From positions 62,001 through 126,000 of the forward strand of contig NZ_WKRD01000002.1 of assembly GCF_009680455.1 (NCBI RefSeq): 64,000 nucleotides of DNA, given 5' to 3'. How positions within the stretch are numbered: the first letter of the stretch is position 1; every line of letters starts with the position of its first letter. The notes under the pieces were generated by a model that did no database searches, was not told the origin of the DNA, and saw only the letters and a list, made by a program, of their open reading frames with translations. Both the position numbers and the translations under genes were made by a program. The DNA is from Lachnospira eligens. Lineage in GTDB: Bacteria; Bacillota; Clostridia; Lachnospirales; Lachnospiraceae. Positions 26,303 through 35,276 of this stretch are shown here, piece by piece.

Positions 26303-28684
26303 TTATTTCATCTTCTTTTTAAGCTGTTCTAACTTCTTCTTAGTCTCTATATCAATCTCTTCACTTGCACGCGCTGCTTCTTCTGCTTTTCTTACAGCTT
26401 CTTCCTTAGCCTGAAGTGCTTCCATGCAGGCTTTCTCTGCCTGTTTTCTTGCTTCAACCGCCCGCTTTGCTTCCTCTGCTGCAGCAAGTTCAAGCATTTC
26501 AGCCTCTGCTGCCTTTCTCATGGCTTCCTTCTTTGCAATTGCAGCCCTCTTTAATACAGCGATTTCCTCGAGTTCAAGCTGTGTATACGGTTCACTGTTA
26601 TATATAACGAATGAAAGTCCAGGAAGTGTAATATCAATATATTCCATATCATCACCATCATTATCTGATTTGATAATCTGTCCATTAACCTTCTCGTCTC
26701 CACCGAACTTCTTCCAATCACTGTTAAATACTTCCTTATACTTTCCACGCACATCAACGTGAAGTCTGTAGTTTTCCCTCCTAACAGGAGTAAAATTCAC
26801 AGCAATCACAAGCTTATTACCCTTGCTGTCAGCTCTCTGCATTGCAATAACAGTCTCTTCCGGATTAGAATTCTCGAGCCACATAAATCCATCAGGGTCA
26901 TTGTCAAGCTCATATAGAGCCGCATTTTTCGCATAGAACTTATTAAGCTCCGACATGAATTTCTCAAGTCCTGCATCCTGTCCTGCTGCAAACATCTTGC
27001 TTCCCGGATGTGCATACATGAATCCAAGTGCAGCCTTGATATCTGACAAATGTGCCTTCTCATCACTGCCTGACACCATATCCACAAATGCTTTCTCCCT
27101 GAAATCATCATGATTGAGCGAGAGCATGAAATCCTCTCCGTAATTATAGAGCATTCCATATGTCAGCTTGTCATACTCACCTTTTCTGAACAGCGGGTCA
27201 GTTCCCATGAATTCAAGAAAATCCTTAGTCCAGCAGTTATTCTGCTTATAAGTAAACATAAGAGGGTCATCATTATCTGCCGCAGTAACTCCAAACCAGC
27301 CGCTTGATTCTTCTGCTATTGTAAAACAGCCATCGCCACGTTTAGCAATATATTTGTTCATAGTCTTAAGAAATTCGATTGCGTCAAGATTCTCATTGCC
27401 GCCATACATGTTAGGTGTCCATGTGCCTGGCTGCTTACCATAATCGAGGTAAAGCATTGAAGCAACACCGTCAATTCTGATGCCGTCAATATGGTAATCA
27501 TTAAGCCACATTAATACGCTTGATAAAAGAAAACTTCTTACAGCGCCTTTCTTGTAGTCAAATGTGACAACATCCCACTCAGGATGCTTCTCTAGTGATG
27601 GCTTAAGATATCCGTAAGCATCTGCCCCGTCAAAATCATACAATCCCTTAACTTCTGTACCAAAGTAAGCACCATTCCAGTCAATTATTACGCCAATTCC
27701 AGCGTTATGGCAGTCATCAACCAGCTTTTTAAATGCATCACTGCCGCCTGTTCGGTGTGTCACCGCAAAATATCCCAATGTCGAATATCCATTCATCTCC
27801 TCATTAAGATACTCTGCAACCGGAAGGAAACATACATGTGTATATCCCTCCTGCTTTACAAAATCCACAAGCTCATCTGCACTTTTTTCTTTCAGCCAGT
27901 CAGTAAGTGACACCTCATATACTGTTACGGGCTTCTTCTTTCCTGCTTCTTTCTTTCTCTTTATCATCCATAGCCCATCGTTCCATGCATATGAATCAGG
28001 CATATTCTCATCACTTACCACTGATGCAGTAATTGGAACTGATGATATCTGTCTTGATACAGGGTCTAACTTTCTTGTAGTTCCCTTACCCTGTCTCTTA
28101 ATTTCATACATATATCCGCATCCGGCTGCAAGTCCCGGAATAAACAGTTCAAATACTCCTGTATCCTCAATTCTTTCCATTAAGTGGACTCTGCCGTCGT
28201 ATTTGTTAAACTCTCCTACGACACTTACGCTGAGTGCCTTAGGTGCCCATACATTAAAAAGCACTCCCTTCACGCCATTGACAGTTCTTTCATGAGCGCC
28301 GAATATATGTGCTGCATTTTTCTCTTCTCCTGCAAGAAATGCTTTGTAATCTTCCGGTTTCGTAACATTTGCAAATGCGTATGAATCCGTATATTCTGTG
28401 ACCTCTCCATTAACCTTCTCCACTGAGTATGTGTATGAAAGCTTTTTCTTAGATGAAACAAGTGCTGCAAAAAATCCCGCTTCATCAACCTTTTCCATAT
28501 TAACAGCAGTTTTTCTACCATCTATATGCAGCTTAACTGTCACTGCATCCGGACGCATTATCTGTATAAGCAGTCCCTTACTGGTAACATGTGCCCCAAG
28601 CAGCTCCTTTGGCTTGTCACACTCTGCATATACAATCCCCTCTATCTCCGGCCAGTTCATCAGGCCGTATAAGTTTTTATTCAT
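26303..28684 (-). CDS. GlgB-like GH13 alpha-glucan branching enzyme homologue, divergent, with coiled-coil tail
   Basis: 793 residues. CBM48 region (about 125-235), GH13 barrel (about 255-600), C-terminal beta domain to about 700, then about 85 residues of Ala/Glu/Lys heptads with no counterpart in normal GlgB. By fortunate coincidence the numbering matches E. coli GlgB: Tyr300, Asp335, Arg403, Asp405 (nucleophile), Glu458 (acid/base), His525 and Asp526 are all present, but position 340, normally His, is Tyr (DWNGAYFG in place of DWVPxHF). The catalytic triad is thus intact while one substrate-binding residue is changed. The start overlaps the esterase end by 8 nt. It could be an active branching enzyme with altered specificity or a glucan-binding derivative. 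Confidence 0.85.
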   Translation of the reverse strand: MNKNLYGLMNWPEIEGIVYAECDKPKELLGAHVTSKGLLIQIMRPDAVTVKLHIDGRKTAVNMEKVDEAGFFAALVSSKKKLSYTYSVEKVNGEVTEYTDSYAFANVTKPEDYKAFLAGEEKNAAHIFGAHERTVNGVKGVLFNVWAPKALSVSVVGEFNKYDGRVHLMERIEDTGVFELFIPGLAAGCGYMYEIKRQGKGTTRKLDPVSRQISSVPITASVVSDENMPDSYAWNDGLWMIKRKKEAGKKKPVTVYEVSLTDWLKEKSADELVDFVKQEGYTHVCFLPVAEYLNEEMNGYSTLGYFAVTHRTGGSDAFKKLVDDCHNAGIGVIIDWNGAYFGTEVKGLYDFDGADAYGYLKPSLEKHPEWDVVTFDYKKGAVRSFLLSSVLMWLNDYHIDGIRIDGVASMLYLDYGKQPGTWTPNMYGGNENLDAIEFLKTMNKYIAKRGDGCFTIAEESSGWFGVTAADNDDPLMFTYKQNNCWTKDFLEFMGTDPLFRKGEYDKLTYGMLYNYGEDFMLSLNHDDFREKAFVDMVSGSDEKAHLSDIKAALGFMYAHPGSKMFAAGQDAGLEKFMSELNKFYAKNAALYELDNDPDGFMWLENSNPEETVIAMQRADSKGNKLVIAVNFTPVRRENYRLHVDVRGKYKEVFNSDWKKFGGDEKVNGQIIKSDNDGDDMEYIDITLPGLSFVIYNSEPYTQLELEEIAVLKRAAIAKKEAMRKAAEAEMLELAAAEEAKRAVEARKQAEKACMEALQAKEEAVRKAEEAARASEEIDIETKKKLEQLKKKMK

Positions 28685-29525
28685 ACATTACCCCCATCCA
28701 CTGTTTAAAGCATTCCGTCCATGATGACACCTGTGGTTCATAATGTCCCATATTCTTAGTCGCAGTCTCTCGTGTGCCAAGTCCAAGACCATGAGTACCT
28801 TTAGCATATACATGATAATCAAACGGAATCTCCTGTTTTCTTAACGCCTCTACCATAAGTAATGAATTTTCAAGCGGAACTGTCTTATCTTCACATGTAT
28901 GCCATATGAATGCAGGTGGTGTGTCCTTATCCACTCTCTTTTCTATAGACACTTCATCTATAAACTCATCATATTTTTCCCCAAGACTTCTCTCAAATGA
29001 TGCCCTGTGTGCATCAATTCCTGATGTAATTACAGGATAACCTAACAGCATGCCATCAGGCTTAACATACTCATGACTGCAGTGAAGTACATTTTCCAGA
29101 AGATAATCAAGTCTTTTTGAATTCCATCCGGTTCCAAGAAGTCCGGCAACATGACCTCCTGCTGAAAATCCTGCGATAATGATTTTGTCAGGATCAACGT
29201 CCCACTCTGCTGCATTATCTCTTACATACTTCATTGTATAGGCTGCCTCATAAAGCTGTGCAGGATACGTAACAGGTGCAAGACTGTATCTCAATACAAC
29301 AGCATTATACCCCATATCAAGCATCTTAATAGCTATAGCTTCTCCTTCTCTTGGAGAATGATGATTATATCCGCCACCCGGACAGATAACAATAAGAGGT
29401 CTCTTAAACGGATCCTGATCCTTAGGGAACACATCCTTGATATAAGTTGTTATTGTGGCACTGCCCTGCTGCTTTATCCCTAGCTCCTCATATGGTAATT
29501 CTATAGTAAATGTTTCGTGTAACAT
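28677..29525 (-). CDS. Alpha/beta hydrolase, acetyl-esterase/BD-FAE-like
   Basis: 282 residues. Oxyanion motif CPGGGYNHHSPRE near residue 50, nucleophile elbow GFSAGGH near 140, Asp in HTCEDKTVP and late His in KGTHGLG complete a Ser-Asp-His triad. No signal peptide, so cytosolic. Similar enzymes remove acetyl or feruloyl groups from plant xylo-oligosaccharides. Its operon partner is the glgB-like gene, with overlapping ends. Substrate is not determined by the sequence. Confidence 0.85.
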   Translation of the reverse strand: MLHETFTIELPYEELGIKQQGSATITTYIKDVFPKDQDPFKRPLIVICPGGGYNHHSPREGEAIAIKMLDMGYNAVVLRYSLAPVTYPAQLYEAAYTMKYVRDNAAEWDVDPDKIIIAGFSAGGHVAGLLGTGWNSKRLDYLLENVLHCSHEYVKPDGMLLGYPVITSGIDAHRASFERSLGEKYDEFIDEVSIEKRVDKDTPPAFIWHTCEDKTVPLENSLLMVEALRKQEIPFDYHVYAKGTHGLGLGTRETATKNMGHYEPQVSSWTECFKQWMGVMYE

Positions 29526-29564
29526 TATTTTCTCCTCCTAACTGAATTATTCTGTATATTATGT

Positions 29565-29805
29565 CTGTAGTGTAGTGGTGGTGATGTGCGTATATTTTCG
29601 TGTGTGGTCGATTTATGACGAGCTGTGTGGGAGTTAATGCCGTTAGATGCATAAGCGCTGTGAATGAAAGCTCGTTCAAGCGAAGCGCGTTTGCTTTCGT
29701 TCACAGTAAAAAACTTTGCAGATAACGGCATTTACTCCCACTAAGCGCAGGAATCATGAGACCATGCACGAAAATATACACACATCACCCTTCAGCACAT
29801 CTACA
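29565..29805. repeat. Nested palindromic element, about 240 bp
   Basis: Four levels of inverted repeat share one centre near 29683. The outer arms 29581-29602 and 29767-29788 match over 22 nt with one mismatch. Next, 29627-29645 and 29723-29741 match over 19 nt with one mismatch. The inner arms 29658-29671 and 29693-29706 match over 14 nt with one mismatch, around a small TTC..GAA hairpin. Weaker pairing continues outwards to about 29565 and 29805. It fills the 301 bp gap between the esterase start and the DUF1015 stop. It contains no conserved gene; two overlapping frames across it are artefacts of the repeat. Confidence 0.9.
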
Positions 29806-29826
29806 CCGAAAATACATAAAATCCAC

Positions 29827-31059
29827 TTAAAATCTATGTATGAAAAGTCCGCTTCTAAGTTTAGGCTCAAACCATGTTGATTTAGGTGGCATTAATAGTC
29901 CTGCGTCTGCTACTGCAAATAATTCGCCTATTGATGTTGCATACATTGAGAATGCCAATACACAATCTTCTGAGCATCTTCTCTCAAGCTCGCCTAAACC
30001 GCGGATTCCGCCTACGAAGTCTATTCTCTTATCTGTTTTAGGGTCGTGGATTCCTAAGAGTGGCTCTAAGACGTTGTTCTGGAGTACTGCTACATCTAAT
30101 CCGTCTACCGGGTCGCTGCTTAAGATTTCTTCTTTGGCTGTGAGTGTGTACCATTTTTTGCCAAGATACATTCCGAATTCACCTTTCTTAGAAGGTGCAA
30201 CCTGTGTGCTACTCTCGCTTACAGTGAATTTATCTTTAATCTTTGCCATGAACTCTTCTTCACTTAAACCATTCAGGTCCTTTACAACTCTGTTATATGG
30301 CATTATCATAAGTTCTTCGTCTGGGAATAATACTGACAGGAAATAATTGAACTCTTCATTGCCTGTATATCCCGGATTAGCTTCTCTTCTGCGTAAACCT
30401 ACCTTTACAGCAGAAGCTGCCCTGTGGTGTCCATCCGCAATATATATCTGGTTGATTCCTGCAAATGCGTTCTCTATAGCCTCTACAGATTCTTTACTGC
30501 TTATTTTCCAGACCTGATGTCTTATTCCATCAACCGCTGTAAAACTGTATACAGGCTTTTCCTGCTTAGCTTTGGCAACCTCTGCACTTATTACTGCATT
30601 AGCTCTGTATGCCAGGAATATAGGACCAGTCTGGGCACTGCATGTATCAACATGGTTAATTCTGTCTAATTCCTTATCAGCTCTTGTGTTCTCATGCTTC
30701 TTAATAACATTATTAAGATAATCATCAATAGAAGCACATGCTACAATTCCTGTCTGTGTCCTTCCATCCATTGTAAGCTCATACACATAATATGCCTTGT
30801 CCTTATCTGTTATAAATGTTCCATCATCTATAGCTTCCATAAGCATATCATGGGCTTTCTTATATACCTGCTCACTATACATATCAACTGATTCATCAAA
30901 CTGGGTCTCTGCCCTGTCAATCTTAAGAAATGATAATGGTTCTCTTTCCACCTCTGCTCTTGCTTCCTTTGAATCATACACATCATAAGGAAGAGCTGCT
31001 ACTCTGTCTGCCACTTTCTCAGCCGGTCTGACACATTCAAATGGTCTTATTACTGCCAT
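29827..31059 (-). CDS. DUF1015 family protein
   Basis: 410 residues from the ATG at 31059 (GGAGG 6 nt upstream); an earlier in-frame ATG six codons before has no site. Family blocks: AVIRPFECVRP at the start, KHENTR at 121-126, and YIADGHHRAASA near 206-217. The GHHR motif resembles the phosphotransfer motif of ParB/sulfiredoxin-like proteins, some of which are free-serine kinases. It follows serA and serC, a neighbourhood common in Clostridia. A role in serine or phosphoserine handling is therefore inferred, not shown. A hairpin between serA and this gene may make expression partly separate. Confidence 0.88.
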   Translation of the reverse strand: MAVIRPFECVRPAEKVADRVAALPYDVYDSKEARAEVEREPLSFLKIDRAETQFDESVDMYSEQVYKKAHDMLMEAIDDGTFITDKDKAYYVYELTMDGRTQTGIVACASIDDYLNNVIKKHENTRADKELDRINHVDTCSAQTGPIFLAYRANAVISAEVAKAKQEKPVYSFTAVDGIRHQVWKISSKESVEAIENAFAGINQIYIADGHHRAASAVKVGLRRREANPGYTGNEEFNYFLSVLFPDEELMIMPYNRVVKDLNGLSEEEFMAKIKDKFTVSESSTQVAPSKKGEFGMYLGKKWYTLTAKEEILSSDPVDGLDVAVLQNNVLEPLLGIHDPKTDKRIDFVGGIRGLGELERRCSEDCVLAFSMYATSIGELFAVADAGLLMPPKSTWFEPKLRSGLFIHRF

Positions 31060-31145
31060 ACTAACCTCCATCCGCACTATTTAACTTAAGTACTATACTT
31101 TCATATATTAGATATATTTTAACATTCAGACGACCTTAATACAAG

Positions 31146-31183
31146 AAAGACCAGCCAAATGTTACAACAAATGACTGGTCTTT
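31146..31183 (-). terminator. Hairpin between serA and the DUF1015 gene
   Basis: Arms AAAGACCAG / CTGGTCTTT with a 20 nt loop, only three T plus a broken T-run after it on the minus strand. A weak terminator or read-through point 24 nt after the serA stop. Confidence 0.6.
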
Positions 31184-31206
31184 GATATTATTCTCATTAC
31201 ATATGA

Positions 31207-32370
31207 TTACTTAATAACTCTTACCTTGATAACACCTTCAATTGCTGAAAGCTCTTCAACTACTGCCTCTGGTGCAGATGCTTCAATATCTAAGAGAGAA
31301 TATGCATAATCACCTCTTGACTGGTTAGCCATAGATGATATATTGATGCCTGCAGCACCAAGAACTGTTGTTATCTTACTGATAACCGTTGGAACATTCT
31401 TGTGGCATACAGTAATTCTTCCTTTAGTTGCACATACTCCGCAATCACAGTTAGGATAATTAACTGAATTGACAATATTACCGTTCTCGATAAAGTTTCT
31501 AAGCTCATTAACTGCCATAATAGCACAGTTATCTTCAGCTTCTGCTGTTGAAGCTCCAAGATGAGGAAGAACAATTGCTCCTTCCATCTTAGCTGTTGTT
31601 GGGTTAGGGAAATCTGAAACATAAGTCTTAACTCTTCCAGACTTAAGTGCCTCACCGATAGCAGCTTCATCAACAAGTACATCTCTTGCACAGTTGATAA
31701 TTACTGTTCCATCCTGCATAAGGTCAAATGCTTCCTTATTAATCATTCCCTTAGTGCTGTCAAGTGCAGGAACATGAACTGTAATATAGTTACATTCCTT
31801 ATAGATATCCTTAACATCAGATATGTACTTAACTTCACTTGAAAGATTCCATGCAGCCTTAACTGAAACATATGGGTCATATCCGTATACTTCCATTCCA
31901 AGTGCTATAGCTGCATTGGCAACTAACTGTCCAATTGCTCCAAGACCGATAACACCAAGCTTCTTGCCCTTGATTTCCTGTCCTGCAAATGCTTTCTTAG
32001 CCTTCTCAGTTGCCTTGGCAATATCAGGGTCTTCTGCATTATCTGCAACCCACTTGTTACCACCGATTAAATCTCTTGATGCTAAAAGCATAGCTGCAAT
32101 AACCTGTTCCTTAACTGCATTAGCATTAGCTCCTGGTGTGTTGAATACAACAATACCTTCCTCTGCACATTTGTCAAGAGGAATATTATTAACGCCAGCT
32201 CCTGCTCTTGCAATTGCAAGAAGATTATCACTAAGCTCCATATCATGCATCTTGGCACTTCTTACAAGTACAGCCTGTGCATCTTCAAATGAGCTTTCTG
32301 TATTATACTCATCAGAAAAAAGCTTCAAACCACATGCCGCTATATTATTAAGACAATTAACATTAATCAT
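31207..32370 (-). CDS. serA: D-3-phosphoglycerate dehydrogenase
   Basis: 387 residues, the short ACT-bearing type. Rossmann motif GVIGLGAIGQLVANAA, catalytic Arg in INCARDVLVDE, Glu in the middle block, His in LPHLGAST, and a C-terminal ACT domain (about 318-387) for serine feedback. First step of serine synthesis from 3-phosphoglycerate. Start codon shares one base with the serC stop (TAATG). Confidence 0.95.
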   Translation of the reverse strand: MINVNCLNNIAACGLKLFSDEYNTESSFEDAQAVLVRSAKMHDMELSDNLLAIARAGAGVNNIPLDKCAEEGIVVFNTPGANANAVKEQVIAAMLLASRDLIGGNKWVADNAEDPDIAKATEKAKKAFAGQEIKGKKLGVIGLGAIGQLVANAAIALGMEVYGYDPYVSVKAAWNLSSEVKYISDVKDIYKECNYITVHVPALDSTKGMINKEAFDLMQDGTVIINCARDVLVDEAAIGEALKSGRVKTYVSDFPNPTTAKMEGAIVLPHLGASTAEAEDNCAIMAVNELRNFIENGNIVNSVNYPNCDCGVCATKGRITVCHKNVPTVISKITTVLGAAGINISSMANQSRGDYAYSLLDIEASAPEAVVEELSAIEGVIKVRVIK

Positions 32371-33470
32371 TATGCATTCTCCTTCTCGAACTTCTTCATA
32401 AATTCAACAAGCTTCTCTACACCTTCGATTGGCATAGCATTGTAGATAGATGCTCTCATACCGCCAACTGTTCTGTGTCCCTTAAGGTTAACAAATCCTG
32501 CAGCTGCAGCTTCCTTAATGAACTTAGCTTCCATAGCATCCTTAGCTTCTTTATCTTCAATGTTGCATACAAAAGGTACATTCATAAGTGAACGGTCTTC
32601 CTTAACAACTGTTCCCATGAATAACTTGCTCTCATCAAGGAAATCATAAAGAATCTTAGCCTTCTTCTCATTGTGTTCCTTCATTGCTGAAAGTCCACCC
32701 ATCTTCTTAATCCACTTGAACACCTTGCCACAGATATAGATATTGTAGCATGGTGGTGTATTATAAAGAGAATCTGCATCTGCCTGTGTCTTCCACTTAA
32801 GCATTGTAGGAGTTCCTGGAAGAACGTCATCTGTTATAAGGTCTTCTCTGATAATAGCAATTACAACGCCTGCTGGTCCGATGTTCTTCTGGACACCGCC
32901 GTATACAACGCCGTACTTAGTTACATCCATAGGTTCTGATAAGAAGCATGATGAAACATCTGATACAAGAATATGACCCTTAGTGTTAGGTAATGTCTTA
33001 TACTTTGTTCCGTAAATTGTGTTGTTCTCACAGATATATACATAGTCAAGATCCTCTGGAATATCAAGATCTGAGCAGTCTGGAATATATGAAAATGTCT
33101 TGTCTGCTGATGAAGCAAGCTCAACAGCCTCTCCATATATCTTAGCTTCTGCAAATGCTTTCTTAGCCCACTGTCCTGTAAGGATATAACCTGCTTTCTT
33201 ATTCTTCATAAGGTTCATAGGCACTTCAGCGAAGAACTGCGATGCACCACCCTGTAAAAATAACACCTTATAGTTATCTGGGATGTTAAGAAGGTCTCTT
33301 AAATCCTTCTCTGCCTCTTTGATGATGTTGTCATAAACCTTGGATCTGTGGCTCATTTCCATTACCGACTGACCGCTTCCCTGGTAATCTAACATTTCAT
33401 CTGCTGCTTCTTTGAGTACTTCCTCTGGTAAAACAGCTGGACCAGCGCTAAAGTTATAAACTCTACTCAC
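32370..33470 (-). CDS. serC: Phosphoserine aminotransferase
   Basis: 366 residues, full length. Opens YNFSAGPAVLPEEVL; PLP lysine in YGGVQKNIGPAGV; C-terminal HRTVGGMRASIYNA binds the phosphate. Converts 3-phosphohydroxypyruvate and glutamate to phosphoserine. Lies 73 nt after ilvB with no terminator between, overlapping serA, so branched-chain and serine genes form one transcript. No serB is seen in the window. Confidence 0.95.
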   Translation of the reverse strand: MSRVYNFSAGPAVLPEEVLKEAADEMLDYQGSGQSVMEMSHRSKVYDNIIKEAEKDLRDLLNIPDNYKVLFLQGGASQFFAEVPMNLMKNKKAGYILTGQWAKKAFAEAKIYGEAVELASSADKTFSYIPDCSDLDIPEDLDYVYICENNTIYGTKYKTLPNTKGHILVSDVSSCFLSEPMDVTKYGVVYGGVQKNIGPAGVVIAIIREDLITDDVLPGTPTMLKWKTQADADSLYNTPPCYNIYICGKVFKWIKKMGGLSAMKEHNEKKAKILYDFLDESKLFMGTVVKEDRSLMNVPFVCNIEDKEAKDAMEAKFIKEAAAAGFVNLKGHRTVGGMRASIYNAMPIEGVEKLVEFMKKFEKENA

Positions 33471-33543
33471 CTTTTCTTCCTCCTAAAATATAAAATATTA
33501 AGAACTATTTTAGTCCTTTATCACATTAAAGTCAATATATGAA

Positions 33544-35226
33544 TTATTTCTTGTTATTCAGGTCTTCTCTGTCGAATGCCTCTGAGATTGCAGCCCCCGG
33601 TGAAACCATAGGGAATACCTTGTCTTCTCTGTCAATATGACAGTCAATAACACATGGAATATTGAGTTCGATTGCTTCTTTAAATGCTTTCTCAAACTCC
33701 TCTATTGTATCAACACTGTAAGCCTTGGCTCCCATTCCTTCTGAAACCTTAACAAAATCTACCTGATCATCAAGAACTGTAGCTGAATATCTCTTGCCAT
33801 AGAAAAGATCCTGCCACTGTCTAACCATACCAAGTACATGGTTATTAAATATAACTTCAATAATAGGAATGTTATATCTGGTTGCTGTTGCAACTTCATT
33901 CATATTCATACGGAAGCAGCCATCACCTGCAATATTAACAACTGTCTTATCCTTACGTCCAACCTTGGCACCTATACATGCACCAAGACCATATCCCATA
34001 GTTCCAAGTCCGCCTGATGTAAGAAGTGTTCTTGGCTCTTTGAACTTATAATGCTGTGCAGCCCACATCTGATGCTGTCCAACATCTGTTGTAATAATTG
34101 CATCACCATTTGTAATTTCGTATATCTTTTCCATTATAAGAGGTCCGTTAAGAATATCCCTGTTATATCTCATAGGATAATCAAGCTTATAAGACTTGAT
34201 GTGTTCCATCCAGTCTGAGTGATCCTGATTGTCTAACTTATCATTGATTCTCTTAAGAATCTCTTTAGCATCTCCGAGTACATGTGCATCTGTCCTGACA
34301 TTCTTGTTAATCTCAGCTGCATCAACATCAAACTGCAGAATCTTTGCATTCTTAGCGAATTTCTTAGCATTTCCAGTAACACGGTCTGAGAATCTTGCAC
34401 CAACCACGATAAGAAGATCACACTCTGAAACTCCGTAGTTAGATGTCTTAGTACCATGCATACCAAGCATTCCTGTATATCTTTCATTAGATCCGTCAAA
34501 TGCGCCCTTACCCATAAGTGAGTCACATACCGGCGCATCAACCTTCTCAACAAACTTCTTAAGTTCATCAGATGCCTCTGATATAACAGCTCCGCCACCA
34601 ACGAATACATATGGCTTCTTAGCTTTCTTAATAAGTGTTACTGCCTTGTCAATATCTTCTTCCTTAATGCTTGCTGTAATTCTCTCTACAGGCTTTGGAA
34701 CTCTTGGTGAGTACTCACACTCTGCTGCTGTTACATCCTTAGTAACATCAACTAATACCGGACCCGGTCTTCCTTCCTTGGCAATTCTGAAAGCATTTCT
34801 TAATGTCTTGGCAAGGTCCTTTACATTCTTAACAATATAGCTGTGCTTTGTAATTGGCATTGTAACACCCGCTATATCAATCTCCTGAAAGCTGTCTCTT
34901 CCAAGAAGAGGAACTGTTACATTACATGTAATTGCAACCATAGGAACTGAATCCATATATGCAGTTGCAATACCTGTTACAAGGTTAGTCGCTCCAGGAC
35001 CTGATGTTGCAAAACATACACCAACCTTACCTGTTGCTCTTGCATATCCATCAGCAGCGTGCGATGCACCCTGCTCATGTGATGTAAGAATATGAGTTAT
35101 CTCATCTGAATGCTTATAAAGAGCATCATATACATTAAGAATAGCTCCACCAGGGTATCCAAATATTGTATCAACGCCCTGTTCTTTCAAGCATTCAACA
35201 ATTATCTCTGAACCATTTAACTTCAT
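33544..35226 (-). CDS. ilvB: Acetolactate synthase, large (catalytic) subunit
   Basis: 560 residues. ThDP enzyme with the catalytic Glu in LTSHEQGASHAADGYARATG, FAD-binding middle domain, and the ThDP-Mg motif GDGCFRMNMNEVATATRYN. Condenses two pyruvate, or pyruvate and 2-ketobutyrate, in valine, leucine and isoleucine synthesis. No ilvN regulatory subunit or ilvC follows, unlike many operons. Start has AGGAG 7 nt upstream. Confidence 0.95.
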   Translation of the reverse strand: MKLNGSEIIVECLKEQGVDTIFGYPGGAILNVYDALYKHSDEITHILTSHEQGASHAADGYARATGKVGVCFATSGPGATNLVTGIATAYMDSVPMVAITCNVTVPLLGRDSFQEIDIAGVTMPITKHSYIVKNVKDLAKTLRNAFRIAKEGRPGPVLVDVTKDVTAAECEYSPRVPKPVERITASIKEEDIDKAVTLIKKAKKPYVFVGGGAVISEASDELKKFVEKVDAPVCDSLMGKGAFDGSNERYTGMLGMHGTKTSNYGVSECDLLIVVGARFSDRVTGNAKKFAKNAKILQFDVDAAEINKNVRTDAHVLGDAKEILKRINDKLDNQDHSDWMEHIKSYKLDYPMRYNRDILNGPLIMEKIYEITNGDAIITTDVGQHQMWAAQHYKFKEPRTLLTSGGLGTMGYGLGACIGAKVGRKDKTVVNIAGDGCFRMNMNEVATATRYNIPIIEVIFNNHVLGMVRQWQDLFYGKRYSATVLDDQVDFVKVSEGMGAKAYSVDTIEEFEKAFKEAIELNIPCVIDCHIDREDKVFPMVSPGAAISEAFDREDLNNKK

Positions 35227-35276
35227 TTATCTTCTCCTGATTTCTCTTTAATGTCTTTTTATAATTATATTAAATA

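Noticed and set aside
29488..29731. Two small overlapping minus-strand frames over the palindrome
   Set aside because: They are formed by the palindrome arms, lack ribosome sites and give Ser/His/Arg-rich peptides with no family.
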